From assembly GCA_028023455.1 (NCBI GenBank), contig JAQFVV010006723.1, positions 124,001 to 188,000 of the forward strand: DNA of 64,000 bases. Direction: 5' to 3'. This DNA comes from Epiperipatus broadwayi. Taxonomy: Eukaryota > Onychophora > Udeonychophora > Euonychophora > Peripatidae. The position numbers and the translations under genes were made by a program. Of the stretch, positions 23,237-34,733 are shown one piece after another (position 1 is the first letter of the stretch; every line of letters begins with the position of its first letter). The notes beneath the pieces are model-generated. The model was not told the origin of the DNA. It saw nothing but the letters and a program-made list of their open reading frames with translations, and did no database searches.

Positions 23237-25232
23237 ATGATAACCAGAAGTGGTAAGCAATTAAGTAATATGGAATCAAAACATTTGGAGATAGGGAAAG
23301 ATAGTAGTGACAGTGAGATGGTAGATGATACTACCAGTAATAAGGTAGAATCTATGATGCTTCAGATACCTGGGGGGGGTCTATTCTGGAAGTTGAACAA
23401 TCCCCACAAGTACAAGAAGGGAGTCAAACAGTTTCTCAAATTCAGATGATTACTCCCAGTGAGATTGTTCAAGTGCCTGAAGTAGGAGTAACTCAGGTTA
23501 TTCAAGACCCTACAGCATTGGCTCAACTAATCCAAGCAATCATGGAGATGAAGAGTGATATGAATAGTATCATGGAGATGAAGAGTGATATGAATAATTT
23601 AAATAGCAATATGGGTAATATGAAAAGTGATATGAATAGTATGAAAGAGAATATGAAGAGTGATATGAATAATATAAATAGCAATATGGAGAATATAAAA
23701 AGTGATATAAATAGTAAATTGGAAAATATGGCAACCAAGGCTGATGTAAATAAAATAAAAGAAGAGAATTGAAGAAGGATGTGAATGATATGAAAGAACA
23801 AATGGAAACAAAAATTGATAATGTTGAAATTAAGCTGTCTGAAGATATGGAACAACTTTATGTTCAAAAGGACAATATTGAATTGAAGCAAGGAATGTTA
23901 GAGATGAGGAATGAAATTGATGAAAAGAATACAAAATGCCAACAGTGAATAGATGATTTTAAATCCAGTGTCATGGAACAATTGAATGCAAAATATGATG
24001 AGGCATGTAAGAGTCAGAAACATTAAAACATGAGATGCATGTGGAACAGGATAAATTCCTAACCAAGGTTCAAGATGAATTTCAGGGAATTCAATCAAGA
24101 ATAGAACAACTTTCCATATCACAAAATAATCAGGTTGAGTCATGCAACAAAATGCTAGTAGATTTGGACCAACATCTTAAATGAGTTGAGGGAAGAATAG
24201 TCAAAGGGGGGATGGACATGACCATGAACAAAGCCAATATAGAAAAGTTGGTGGGAAGAGCTCATGAAATAAGAGATGAAATTGATAGAATGGGTGAAGC
24301 CATTAATCAGAGATTTGTAGTGCTTGAATCTCAACTGTGCCAAGAAATTCCGACTAGTGAAGGAAAACATGATGAAATTGATGTAAGGATGCACAGTAGT
24401 AATAAAATAAGAGATAATAGGACTCATTACCTAGAGATGGCTCTTAAGGACCCACAGAAGATAAGTGATCCTTCTGAAGAAACTCTCCTCCCATGTCGCA
24501 TTCTGTCTGAGGCAGAAGATTATCCTCCTAATTTTAGTTTAGAAGGTTTAATTCCAGATAGTTATAGAACACACTATGATGATCATGCATTGACCCCACC
24601 TGTAAACACTGCAAAAATCAACAAGACACTTTATCATCCTGTACAAGTGAATGCTATTAACCAGTTTGTCAAACTAAAAGTATTCAAGGGATCTAATAAT
24701 GAAGCTCCCATTGAACACATCTGGAGTCTGAACCTTTATGTCAGTAAACAGAAACTTGTTAGAGGGTAAAAAGGTTATTATTGCATACAGCCATCTGCAA
24801 GGTGATGCACTCGTGTGGTGGGAGTCATTGTTTCAGGCCCCATCTACCTTTGATGAATATCAGATACTGCTGGTGAAGAATTTCTGGAACAAGGACAGGA
24901 AAGAGGTCTTATTGTATCAGTTATTTCAAGAAAAGTATAGGGCAGCACCTGGAGAAACCTTGACGAAGTTTTTCCACTGTCAAGTTACAAAATTAAGGAT
25001 GTTAAATACCTACTGCCTGAGTGAAAGTCAAATTATCAGAATAATAAAGAGAAACTTACCACTCAGGATTGAACAATTGCTATTGTGTACTAATGTTAGG
25101 ACCATAGAACAAGTGGCAGAACTGTTAATTAATATAGATATGAACAATGCTAACCTGTCAATTAGGGCACCTGAAAAAAGAAGAGAAGAGGCTACTGTTA
25201 ATGCTATTTTTTATAAAAAAAGAAAAAAATAG
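23237..25232 (+). pseudogene. Gypsy element gag (broken)
   Basis: Starts MITRSGKQLSN, a common kind of Gypsy gag start. Slippage at a G8 run (about 23374-23381) breaks the frame. From 23446 the frame resumes with a coiled-coil segment built of repeated MKSDMN units (about 23550-23740), then more heptad-like sequence with stops (to about 24185). The conserved capsid-like part with GDALVWWESL follows (about 24800-24840), matching the retrotransposon gag family. Frame breaks lie near 23770, 23947, 24180 and 24765. No zinc knuckle is seen at the C-terminus, which ends in a basic KKRKK. The long coiled coil is unusual for Gypsy gag. Confidence 0.85.
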
Positions 25233-25539
25233 TAATGATGCTAACCATTGGAAAGGGAAGTCCATACAAAGTAATTCACCCTATGTATGGTCATCTAAAA
25301 GGAACCATACAAATAGTAGCAAAACAAATAAATCCTCTTCATAGTCCTGAAAAATCCCCAAAACCAGGGTGTAGTAATTATACACCAAAAATTCAACAGA
25401 AACTAAACTAGAAAAGTACTTGAGGTTATGTTCCTCACCTCGAGAGACCGAAAATACCCTGAGGAACATGAAACAAACCCCAGATCGAGAGATCACTAAT
25501 ATGATGAGTTCATAGTAAGACAAAGCACCTCATTATGCT

Positions 25540-26039
25540 TTGCAGAGCTGCCCCATGATAGAAGTTTTGTTTGAGGGTTTACAAGTTAAAGCACTGTTAG
25601 ATTCTGGTAGCCAGATTTCCATTATCTCAGATAAAGTTTATCAGGAAATTTTGATTAAAACCCCCAAAATTAAAACCTTACCATTGAAATTATTCAGGTT
25701 ACCATGGCTAATAGTAGGAAAGCAAAACTTGTACAAAAGCAAATCTGGGTGGAAATGAAAGTCAGCCAAACAATCATCTATCATGTGTTCCTTATATTGA
25801 GTAGTTTAATCCATGATGTAATTCTTGGGTCAGACTTCCTACACTTGAACAATTGTATTATTGATTTCTCTAACAAAGTGGTTAAGATAAGTGATGAAGT
25901 CTTGCAGATGACATTACTTCTGAGATATGGCCTCCCTGAAGTTGACTGTGTAATATCTAGTATCCCAGAGGCACTCATAGATAGTAAGCTTGCAGAGTCC
26001 AACTTGCTTGGAAGCGAGGAGACATTGAAATTAAGATAA
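25540..26039 (+). pseudogene. Gypsy element aspartic protease
   Basis: The active-site motif ALLDSGSQISIIS is present in the frame from 25540. The frame shifts around 25705-25758, and the C-terminal part gives VILGSDFLHLNN, the usual ILGxDFL block. Retropepsins of this type process the Gag-Pol polyprotein as dimers. The region between gag and protease (25233-25539) has several stops. Confidence 0.85.
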
Positions 26040-26099
26040 ATTTAACTCGATTTTTTGTGAGATACCAGGAGTAATAGAAAGATTTCAGCAGAGAATAAG

Positions 26100-26990
26100 A
26101 TTAGTACATGACCAACCATTTTAATCCAGATTGTATCCTATTCCATACCAGTATCGGCAAGAGATAAGCAAACAAATTAACAAAATGCTAGATTGGGGGA
26201 TCATTTCCAAATGCTCTTCACCATACCGTAATCCAGTCATAACTGTGAAGAAGAAGGAGGGGTCAATGAGATTTTGTTTGGATGCTAGACAACTAAACAA
26301 AATTGCCAACTAAACAAAATTGCTGTCCCTGACAGAAATATTCCACCACCCATACATGAATTATTCTTGAGATTTGGAAACAAAAAGGTGTTTTCCACTT
26401 TCGATCTAACCTTTAGTTATTGGCAGATCGAACTCCATCCAAATGATCACCAATACATCACCTTCCGATATGAAGGATATACATACCAATTTAATAGGAT
26501 GCCATTTGGATTGATAAATAGTGATGCTGGTTTGATATGATATTTAGATCAGACCTTATCTCTTGAGGTGAAGCAGATCATTATGATATATGTGAATGAT
26601 GTGATTGTTGCATCTACCACTGATGAAGAACATTTTCAACACCTGACTATGTTTTAACCAGGAGTGCTTCCGGAAAGGCATCAAGATCAACTTCAAGAAG
26701 AGTACCCTAGTCTCAAACCAGGTTATTTTCTTAGGTCATATTGTAGGTTGTGATGGGATAAGACCTCATCCAGACAAGATCAGTGCCATTCAGAACTTTA
26801 CTAAACCGACTAATAACAAACAAATCTGATCATTTTTAGGCTTATGTAACTTTTACCATCATTTCTACCAAAAATTCTCTGACCACACGGAACTATTATT
26901 AAAATTAATCAGGAAAGACAAGAGATGGAAATGGACTGAGGAGCAGGAGCAGGCATTTGAGAAAATTAAAACAGGGTTTTTAGAGCAAAT
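26100..26990 (+). pseudogene. Gypsy element reverse transcriptase, catalytic Asp replaced
   Basis: Opens with YPIPYQYRQEISKQI and the SSPYRNPVITVKKKEGSMRF block. Then come FSTFDLTFSYWQIEL (motif A aspartate present) and NRMPFGL (motif B). The motif C box reads YVNDVIV at about 26589-26609 where YVDD is expected: codon AAT (26595-26597) replaces GAT, so polymerisation should be lost. The connection part FLGHIVGCDGIRPHPDK and FLGLCNFYHHF follow in other frames. Stops occur at about 26311, 26540, 26657 and 26827. Confidence 0.92.
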
Positions 26991-27400
26991 CATGTTAGCC
27001 TTCCTGACTTTAATAAACCATTTATAGTCCAGATGGATAGTAGTGGTTTTGGATTGGGGGTAACCTTATCCCAAATCCAGGAGGATGGCAACCTGGGGTC
27101 CTCTACTTTATCAGCCGACTCCTGAAAGGTCCAGAACTAAATTATACAGTAACAGAGTAGGAAGCACTGGCAATAGTGTGGGCCTTCCAAAAGTTTTGTC
27201 TGATGCTTCTCGGATCAGAGGTGATAGTGATCACAGATTGCAAAAGCCTCAAATTCCTGAACCACAGTTATATGACCAACAGCCATCTAATTAGATGGAG
27301 TTTTCTGTTGCAGGAATTCAATTACACTGTGCAGTACTTCAAGGGATCCGAGAATGTTGTAGCCAATGTGCTAAGTCGAAACCCATGTGGATCAGAACAA
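26991..27400 (+). pseudogene. Gypsy element RNase H
   Basis: Blocks in order: VQMDSSGFGLGVTLSQ with the first catalytic Asp; ELNYTVTE, then a TAG and EALAIVWAFQKF; VITDCKSLKFL with a catalytic Asp; and ENVVANVLSR, where the family has VVADALSR. The last catalytic Asp is therefore Asn. A frameshift lies before 27176. This domain degrades the RNA strand during reverse transcription. Confidence 0.9.
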
Positions 27401-27639
27401 AGCCATTTATCAATAGAGAATGCCTACATTACAAATGTCAATATGATGACTGATGGTAATGTAGAGAATGATTTGGAAAACCTGCCTGAATTGCAACTTA
27501 AAGATAATAATTTAAACTTAATCATGAGAGCTTTGAAAGTAGAGAAAGTTTTGAATGTGCCAAAAGATCTTGATTTGTATAAGATAGAAAATGAGGTCCT
27601 GCTATATAAAGTAAATAATATTACAGATGAGTGGAGGGT

Positions 27640-28672
27640 AGTAATCCTGGAAACATTGCATATTCCACTCATAAAATATATTCATTGTTTATATGGACAC
27701 TACGGTGACCATAAAACAGAGCATACTTTGAGAAATTGGTTTTGTTGGCCTATTATGTATAAAGACATATTAAGGTCACTTCAAGATTGTCTAGTGTGCC
27801 TTTGAGCCAAGCCAGTAAATCAAAATTACTATAATGCTGCAAAATCTATATTACCTAAAGGACCAAATAAGATCTTGGTGATCGATTATTATCGGCCCTT
27901 ACCCCCATTTAATAAACAAAAATATCTATTGGTCGCTTATGATTTCTTTACTAAATATGTTTCTGCTTACCCAATACCCCAAGCTAATACCAGATATACC
28001 ATCAAGGTATTCGACACCCTCCAATTTGTGAGGATAGGAAAATCTAAAACCATTTTAACAGATCATGGTACCCCTTTTCTATCCAAAGAATGGAAAAAAT
28101 GGGTGGAAAGATCACAAATAAAGCATGTGCTCACATCCATTAGGAATCCACAGTCAAACCCTTGTGAATGTGTAATGTGGGAGCTCGGTTGTTTGTTCAG
28201 GACTTACCTACATGATGAGCATAGAGGGTGGGTAAGACAGATAGACCAGATAATTAATTATATCAACTGGAGTGTGAATGAATCCACTGTATTCACACCC
28301 ATTAAACTACATTTTAATCAATCAATTCCTATGTTGTTCACTAAATATCAACTTATAACTAGATATAAACAAAGTAGTGTGGAGGAAAATGTGCAGAAAG
28401 CGTATATTCGATTGGTAAGTAAGGCCAATAAAAGGAACAAAAATAAGACTGGAACTCCATATACTTTCAAAGTAGGAGATCAAGATATAATAAAAAACCC
28501 TCATGTTAGTAAGCAAATTGAAAATAAGTACAGTAAGTTTTACCATCTTTATGAAGGACCTTACACAATAGTTAAACAATCGAGTCCTAATGCATTTTGG
28601 TTGGATATGGAAGAAAAAGTTAGGGGCACATATAATACCCGAATTATGAAACCATACTATGGACAATCTTAG
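27640..28672 (+). pseudogene. Gypsy element integrase
   Basis: The zinc-binding part has HCLYGHYG and, after 31 residues, CLVC (HHCC type). One TGA at 27803-27805 follows, and the same frame then continues open to 28672 (265 codons from 27875). The catalytic core shows VIDYYRPL, ILTDHGTPF and NPQSNPCECVMWELG, giving the D, D and E of the DDE triad. The C-terminus has YEGPYTIVKQ, the GPY/F module. No chromodomain is seen. The likely change at the stop is CGA to TGA. This is the best-preserved domain of the element. Confidence 0.93.
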
Positions 28673-28677
28673 TAATT
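28574..28677 (+). repeat. 104-bp segment repeated exactly across the N gap (left copy)
   Basis: Positions 28574-28677 are identical to 29178-29281. The segment encodes the last integrase codons and the stop. The two copies touch the two ends of the N run, the signature of overlapping contig ends that were not merged. Confidence 0.97.
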
Positions 28678-29177
28678 NNNNNNNNNNNNNNNNNNNNNNN
28701 NNNNNNNNNNNNNNNNNNNNNNNNNNNNNNNNNNNNNNNNNNNNNNNNNNNNNNNNNNNNNNNNNNNNNNNNNNNNNNNNNNNNNNNNNNNNNNNNNNNN
28801 NNNNNNNNNNNNNNNNNNNNNNNNNNNNNNNNNNNNNNNNNNNNNNNNNNNNNNNNNNNNNNNNNNNNNNNNNNNNNNNNNNNNNNNNNNNNNNNNNNNN
28901 NNNNNNNNNNNNNNNNNNNNNNNNNNNNNNNNNNNNNNNNNNNNNNNNNNNNNNNNNNNNNNNNNNNNNNNNNNNNNNNNNNNNNNNNNNNNNNNNNNNN
29001 NNNNNNNNNNNNNNNNNNNNNNNNNNNNNNNNNNNNNNNNNNNNNNNNNNNNNNNNNNNNNNNNNNNNNNNNNNNNNNNNNNNNNNNNNNNNNNNNNNNN
29101 NNNNNNNNNNNNNNNNNNNNNNNNNNNNNNNNNNNNNNNNNNNNNNNNNNNNNNNNNNNNNNNNNNNNNNNNNNNNN
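28678..29177. other. Assembly gap of exactly 500 N
   Basis: The round length marks a placeholder of unknown true size. Identical 104-bp flanks argue that the true gap is zero and the contigs overlap. Frames reported through the N run are not real. Confidence 0.98.
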
Positions 29178-29281
29178 AAACAATCGAGTCCTAATGCATT
29201 TTGGTTGGATATGGAAGAAAAAGTTAGGGGCACATATAATACCCGAATTATGAAACCATACTATGGACAATCTTAGTAATT
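29178..29281 (+). repeat. 104-bp segment repeated exactly across the N gap (right copy)
   Basis: Identical to 28574-28677. The sequence then continues as the 3' untranslated region of the Gypsy element. Confidence 0.97.
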
Positions 29282-29825
29282 GTAGAATTGTCATACTCAA
29301 CTGATGTGTGGAAAAAAAAGAATGAATGTTGATAAGTAAAAAAAATAGATATTATGAAGTTAGGTTAAAAATTATGATGAGAGTATTCCCTAATGGATGC
29401 CAAAGCAAATATTAGGATACTTTAGAGCCACTTTATTTAAGAGAGTTAAACCTCACTAAGTGATTATTGCTCCAATCTTCTGTTAGTCCTCAAATGAAAT
29501 GTAATAAGACTCAATAGGAGCAGGATAGAGGATAACAAGAAAAAAATGTGCTATCTGAAACAGAAACACATTTTTATTATTGTGCTCAAAACATAACCAT
29601 CATTAGTTTAAAAAAACAACCTATGTTTGAACCCCACCTTGCAAAGTATTTCATGAGAGTGAGTAAAGAAGAATAGAAAGCAATTTGTGTAATTGAGTGA
29701 GGAAAACAGTAAAATAAGGTTTCACTACCCTTCTTATATTAGTGTGAAAAAAACCATCAAACTTCAAATGCGAACCTTATGTAAGTGTTAAAATTTTCAT
29801 GACAGATTAAAATTCTAACCCTGTA
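29282..29825 (+). other. Gypsy element 3' untranslated region
   Basis: Lies between the integrase stop and the polypurine tract. There is no env-like or other frame of note; this is purine-rich AT DNA. Confidence 0.6.
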
Positions 29826-29836
29826 AGGAGAGGGGG
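29825..29836 (+). promoter_or_regulatory. Polypurine tract of the Gypsy element
   Basis: AAGGAGAGGGGG lies immediately left of the 3' LTR start (TTGTAAAGGG). This is the expected place for the RNase H-resistant primer of plus-strand synthesis. Confidence 0.85.
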
Positions 29837-29837
29837 T

Positions 29838-30567
29838 TGTAAAGGGTAGCTTACAATGCACACATTCTTAAAAGGATCAAGCCTATTTATTGAACACAAT
29901 CTATTTGGAATTTATATTAAATGGGTAAAAAATATGATCAATATTTTACAAAGTAATATTGTATATATATAAACTATTTGATTAAATAAACTGTAATGTA
30001 TATATTTTTTTATTTAAAATTGAATATTAATTTATAGTTAAATGAATTTGGGATAGCCTGAAGTTAATTGGGTGGACACACATGTGAAAATAGAACTGAT
30101 TTTATTATTTTATTTTATTTGTAATAAATGAAATGTATTTAAACAATACATATAAAAATCTAAATGAATTTAAACAATAGGCAGTTTAAAATATCAGCGT
30201 TCTCAGTGTTTTATATAAAAATAGAAACTTTTTACAAAATCGTTCTTCTTATCAAAAGAGATAGCAGCTACAACAATAGACAGTCATTTAAAGTAAAATT
30301 TAGAATGCTAAAATGGAGTTTTACTTTTTCTTTTATTTAAATTATAAACATTTTTAAAAAGTCAAATGCTGTAATTAAAAAGTTTACCAAATTCAGAGGA
30401 AAGGAAGTAAAATAAGAAGTAAGAATAAGTGATAAATTCTTAAATAATTAAATCATGTTTTAAAAGTTATTGGAGTAAATTTGAATATTTTAAATTTTTT
30501 TTTCAAAAAGAATAATGAGAATTAAGTCTGTGAAAATTGGAAAAGAAAAAAATAATGAAATAATTTT
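29838..30567 (+). repeat. 3' LTR of the Gypsy element
   Basis: Matches 21773-22572 with scattered substitutions and several indels. The similarity ends after aaataatttt. The LTR pair is visibly diverged, so the insertion is not recent. Confidence 0.92.
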
Positions 30568-31316
30568 CTTAATATATATTTAAAGCATTTCAATACAAAT
30601 ATATGATTATAAATAATTATTAAATTGTACTTTAATATGAAAATGGGCTAGAGCAAAACATGCTATTGTGTGTCGTGGTATTTCCTACCAGCTGCATTAA
30701 ACCTCTATATCTATATATATATATTTCTACTTTATTGTAAACACACAAGAAGATGCCTGCAGTCTAAAGTAAACAAGGATTGGAATACTTTATGGTGAAT
30801 CAAATGAGGATCAAGGTGACTGCCATTAAACACAACTACAGGAGACACTATTGTACCTATCTATCCTTGCTAAGGAAAATGCTTTACTAAGTGAAACTGC
30901 TTTCAAGAACAACTTGCCTAAATATCAACTACTACTACTTTTATTATGATGATTTTTATGAACTTTGTTCCAATTACAATTTTTTTTAATCAAAGAATCA
31001 GTATTGTAAAGTCTTGTTATCTGTTGTATTTTCACACTCTGATGCTGAAACCTCATTTTTCAGAATTAGCAAAAAAGAAAAGGGGGGGGGGTTATTCATT
31101 TTAATATTTTTATATTTTCATTGTAAATAAAATTTAGGTCCACCTGCTTCACATCAGGTTATCCACATAAATATTGAGGTAAGATTCTCTAAATTTATTT
31201 TCATATGTTAAATTACAACACTTATACAAAATACATAATATATGTTTTATTTTGTGATTAACCTTGTGTATATATTTTCTAGTATGTTTGACTAATCAAC
31301 TAGTATCTATCTATCT

Positions 31317-31317
<1 letters not shown>
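30568..31317. other. Intronic AT-rich stretch
   Basis: Nothing recognised apart from a G8 run near 31083. A short AG...GTAAGA-bounded segment at 31138-31178 was tested as an exon and rejected. Confidence 0.4.

Positions 31318-31402
<85 letters not shown>
31318..31402. repeat. (TA)n microsatellite
   Basis: About 83 bp of uninterrupted TA, preceded by a short CTAT run. Confidence 0.97.
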
Positions 31403-31405
<3 letters not shown>

Positions 31406-32237
31406 GGGGAAACTTGTTAAATAGGTTGTTAACATCTGCAAACATAGAATTTAGCTAGCCAGCATCTCAATGATATTAAATAACTAAAGTTTATTTTTCT
31501 ATATAATTATAATTTGTAGAGAATGAGTGGCATAGGTGGATTTCTACCATGGGTATAAGGGTTGGATTATAATAATCATTAATTAGTAAAATGGAAGAGG
31601 TTCACATGTACATATGATTATTATTATTTTTTATATTTTTTTATCATTACTATTGTTGTTATACTTGATATTTATTATTGTTAATAAATGTTTGAGAGTT
31701 TGTATTATTCCGGACTCTGGTTTATTGAGTTGTTCTGACATTCCACAGTTTATAAATAATTATGCATACACACACATCTATTTTTCTTATCATATAAAAG
31801 TTTGAAAATAAAACAAATATAATAAATGCTAGTTGTAACCTATATATAGATGCAGGTGTTGCTGTGTGTATCTGTTCATACCTGCTAAAGGAGTTAAAAG
31901 CAATATTCTCTCTGGGCTTGAATATTAGGGCATAATGTAATTTAAAAGGGGGAAAGTGGATGAACTATCCTAAATTGCATTTATTATTATTAAATAGGGA
32001 TAGAGTTAGTCAATTAAAGTGTATGCAATCATTGGTTAAGCATTTCATTGGGTTCTCATTAGCATTCTATCAGATGACCCACAGTCTGAACATAGTTGGA
32101 TGTAACTTTTTTCCATTCTAAACCTGGTAGGTCTTTGTAGATTGTTTCATTAGGGGTAATAAATTAGAGCATATTAACTTATCCCCACACCATAATGCTA
32201 CATCTGCATAGTAGTACAGTCTGCAAGTTAGTTGACC
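31403..32237. other. Intronic AT-rich stretch, nothing recognised
   Basis: No motif-bearing frames or repeats are seen. Confidence 0.35.
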
Positions 32238-32380
32238 ATCCATTACATCTGGTGTTTGCAATGTTTGGGATTAGTTGTAATCATTCCATCCATTATATCT
32301 GGCATCATCAATGTTCGGGGCTAGTGGTCATCATTCTGTCTATTATATCTGACACCAGCAATGTTTCAGGCTCAATAGAT
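32238..32380 (+). repeat. Minisatellite, about 51-bp unit, 2.8 copies
   Basis: Units start atccattacatct, atccattatatct and tctattatatct and share an internal caatgtt block. They are spaced by 51 bp and are diverged from each other. The unit length keeps a frame open (67 codons from 32195), but no protein is recognised. Confidence 0.75.
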
Positions 32381-32485
32381 AGGTGTATCATCACATAAAT
32401 ACTTTGTGTAAGTTGGTCATACATTGTGATCAAACCAGCTGATTGTTGCATCTGAACAATATATCCAAGTGAATCATTCAGTCTG

Positions 32486-32885
<400 letters not shown>

Positions 32886-33083
32886 AATTATCGAACATTT
32901 TATTTGTATTACATATATAGAGAGAGAAAGAGAGGAGAAAATATAGATAAATATATACATTTTTAATGAATAATTTATATTTAACATGTAAATCTAGGTA
33001 GGTATATTATTTTCACATGTACATTGAACTAATATATTCTGTGTTTAAATTATTAGGCTTCAAGTAAATTATATATTATTCAG

Positions 33084-33218
33084 TACGGCAGTAAAATTTT
33101 CAAATCTTAGTATTGTTGAGCATGCTTTTGAGATACTTAAATCATCAAAATCTATTAAGCAAGGAATTGCCATCATGTTTTCATTAGCTTTCCACACGGA
33201 TTTGGATTTTCTAAAAAA
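33084..33218 (+). CDS. Exon of the unidentified host gene (exon B)
   Basis: A 135-nt stretch between acceptor ttatattattcag and donor GTAAGT (33219). Only one frame is open: one nucleotide to complete the codon begun in exon A, 44 codons (TAVKFSNLSIVEHAFEILKS at the start), and two nucleotides left over (AA). These join the first G of exon C as a lysine codon. Two predicted amphipathic helices with a short turn suggest a HEAT/armadillo-like repeat unit, but that is inference from pattern. The donor is consensus. The phase agreement on both sides is the strongest support. Confidence 0.75.
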
Positions 33219-33239
33219 GTAAGTGTCTTATTTCATAAT

Positions 33240-33475
33240 ATAATTAAGTTATTTGATGATAGTAAATAGATAATAAAATAGAAGATAGATAAATAAATAA
33301 GTATAAAATATTAGATAGATAAAAAGATAAGTAAGAAAACAGAGAAACATAATATTATAATTAAGTTATTTGATAATAGTAAATAGATAATAAAATAGTA
33401 GATAAATAAATAAGTATAAAATATTAGATAGATAAAAAGATAAGTAAGAAAACAGAAAAACAGAAAAACACAAAA
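33240..33475 (+). repeat. Tandem duplication, about 115-bp unit
   Basis: The stretch aattaagttatttgat...aagaaaacag at about 33242-33345 is repeated at about 33359-33463 with small changes. It lies directly after exon B, within the 1.4-kb intron. Confidence 0.85.
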
Positions 33476-33479
33476 ACAT

Positions 33480-33638
33480 GTAGATAGATAGTTAGATAGA
33501 CAGGTAGGTAGGTAGGTGGGTGAATGGGTAGGTGGGTGGGTGGGTAGGGAGGTAAATAGATGGGTAGATGGATAGGTAGGTATGTAGGTAGGCAGCCAGG
33601 CAGGGAGGTAGGTAGGTAAGTAGAGCTAGATAGATAGT

Positions 33639-33640
<2 letters not shown>
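33480..33640. repeat. Degenerate GGTA/GATA-derived tract
   Basis: Irregular taggtaggtgggtgg-like words. It looks like a decayed extension of the GATA array to the right. Confidence 0.85.
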
Positions 33641-33917
<277 letters not shown>

Positions 33918-34607
33918 AAATCGAGAAAATAGTAAGGTAGATAGAGATGATTGTATGAATATAGGTATTATATAACTAGGTAGATAAACAGTCATCTGGA
34001 TAGATTCCAATTATAAAATAATTTAATACCTAATTTTAAAAAGTGAATTAATTTTTATGAATGTTTTTTAAAAAGCTTCAAAATACTTAAAGGATTAATT
34101 ATTTTCAGGTAATTTTTTTTTTTCATTTTAAAGTTTTCCTATAATTATAAATTCTTCATTGATTATTTATTGTCAAAAAAAGGAGAGATTGGGAAAATGT
34201 AATATTATCTATACTTTCGAATTATTATTTTTTAATGACAAAAAAAATGCCTAAAAGATTCAAATATTTTAAACTTTTTCTAACTTTAAATCTCATTAAT
34301 AATCACTCTAGAAGAATATTTATCTAATACAATAACATTAATTTAAATACAGAATTGTATTTCTTAAAAAAAAAAACTCTATAAGTCACATTTACATATT
34401 TTGATGAAAACTATAGAATTACTTATAAAATAAGAATTTAAAATAATCTGATCTATCACATTACATAATATTGCCACTTCCATTTTCTATTTCCATCATA
34501 TATGATTTTATATTTATAGGGTAGATATTATACATTTATAAAATCATGTGTATAAAGTTACAATTAAAAAGATATAGAGGTGTAATGACATTTTCATTTA
34601 TACATAG

Positions 34608-34733
34608 GTATGTCCAAATCGTACAAATAATTAAAGCTGCTAAAGAAGATGTTATGTCCTTATTATTTATTACTCCAGAAGCTAGACCTTTAGCATATGA
34701 GATCTTGACAAATAAAACTCATGAAAATAATTG
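34608..34733 (+). CDS. Exon of the unidentified host gene (exon C)
   Basis: A 126-nt stretch between acceptor atttatacatag and donor GTAAGT (34734). The frame is one nucleotide, then 41 codons (starting YVQIVQIIKAAKEDVMSLLF), then two nucleotides TG, which join the first T of exon D as a cysteine codon. The peptide again reads as helices separated by a proline-containing turn (ITPEARPLAYEIL). It is only 1.4 kb from exon B, while its other neighbour is 22.6 kb away. No enzyme or domain motif is recognised. Confidence 0.75.

Larger units (their letters stand above)
21773..30567 (+). mobile_element. Gypsy/Ty3-like LTR retrotransposon, nearly complete, inactivated
   Basis: Two LTRs enclose a leader with tandem repeats, gag, retropepsin, RT, RNase H and integrase in the Gypsy order (integrase after RNase H), then a polypurine tract. 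Removing the 500-N gap and one copy of the 104-bp duplicated flank gives about 8.2 kb. Stops and frameshifts occur in every domain, and two catalytic residues are replaced. It lies inside the 22.8-kb intron between exons A and B. No clear target duplication is visible, because both outer flanks are TA-rich. Confidence 0.95.

Noticed and set aside
23523-23891. 122-codon minus-strand hydrophobic frame
   Set aside because: Antisense shadow of the repeated coiled-coil part of gag; its apparent membrane-like composition comes from the complementary codons.
28322-29300. Long frames through the N gap on both strands
   Set aside because: Most of their length is N, and the antisense parts are shadows of the integrase.
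31138-31178. Exon-like 41-nt segment between an AG and GTAAGA
   Set aside because: In the phase required by exon A it meets a stop, and its length would break the phase match with exon B.
32238-32380. CRISPR-like array
   Set aside because: The units are diverged tandem repeats without distinct spacers, in a eukaryotic context.
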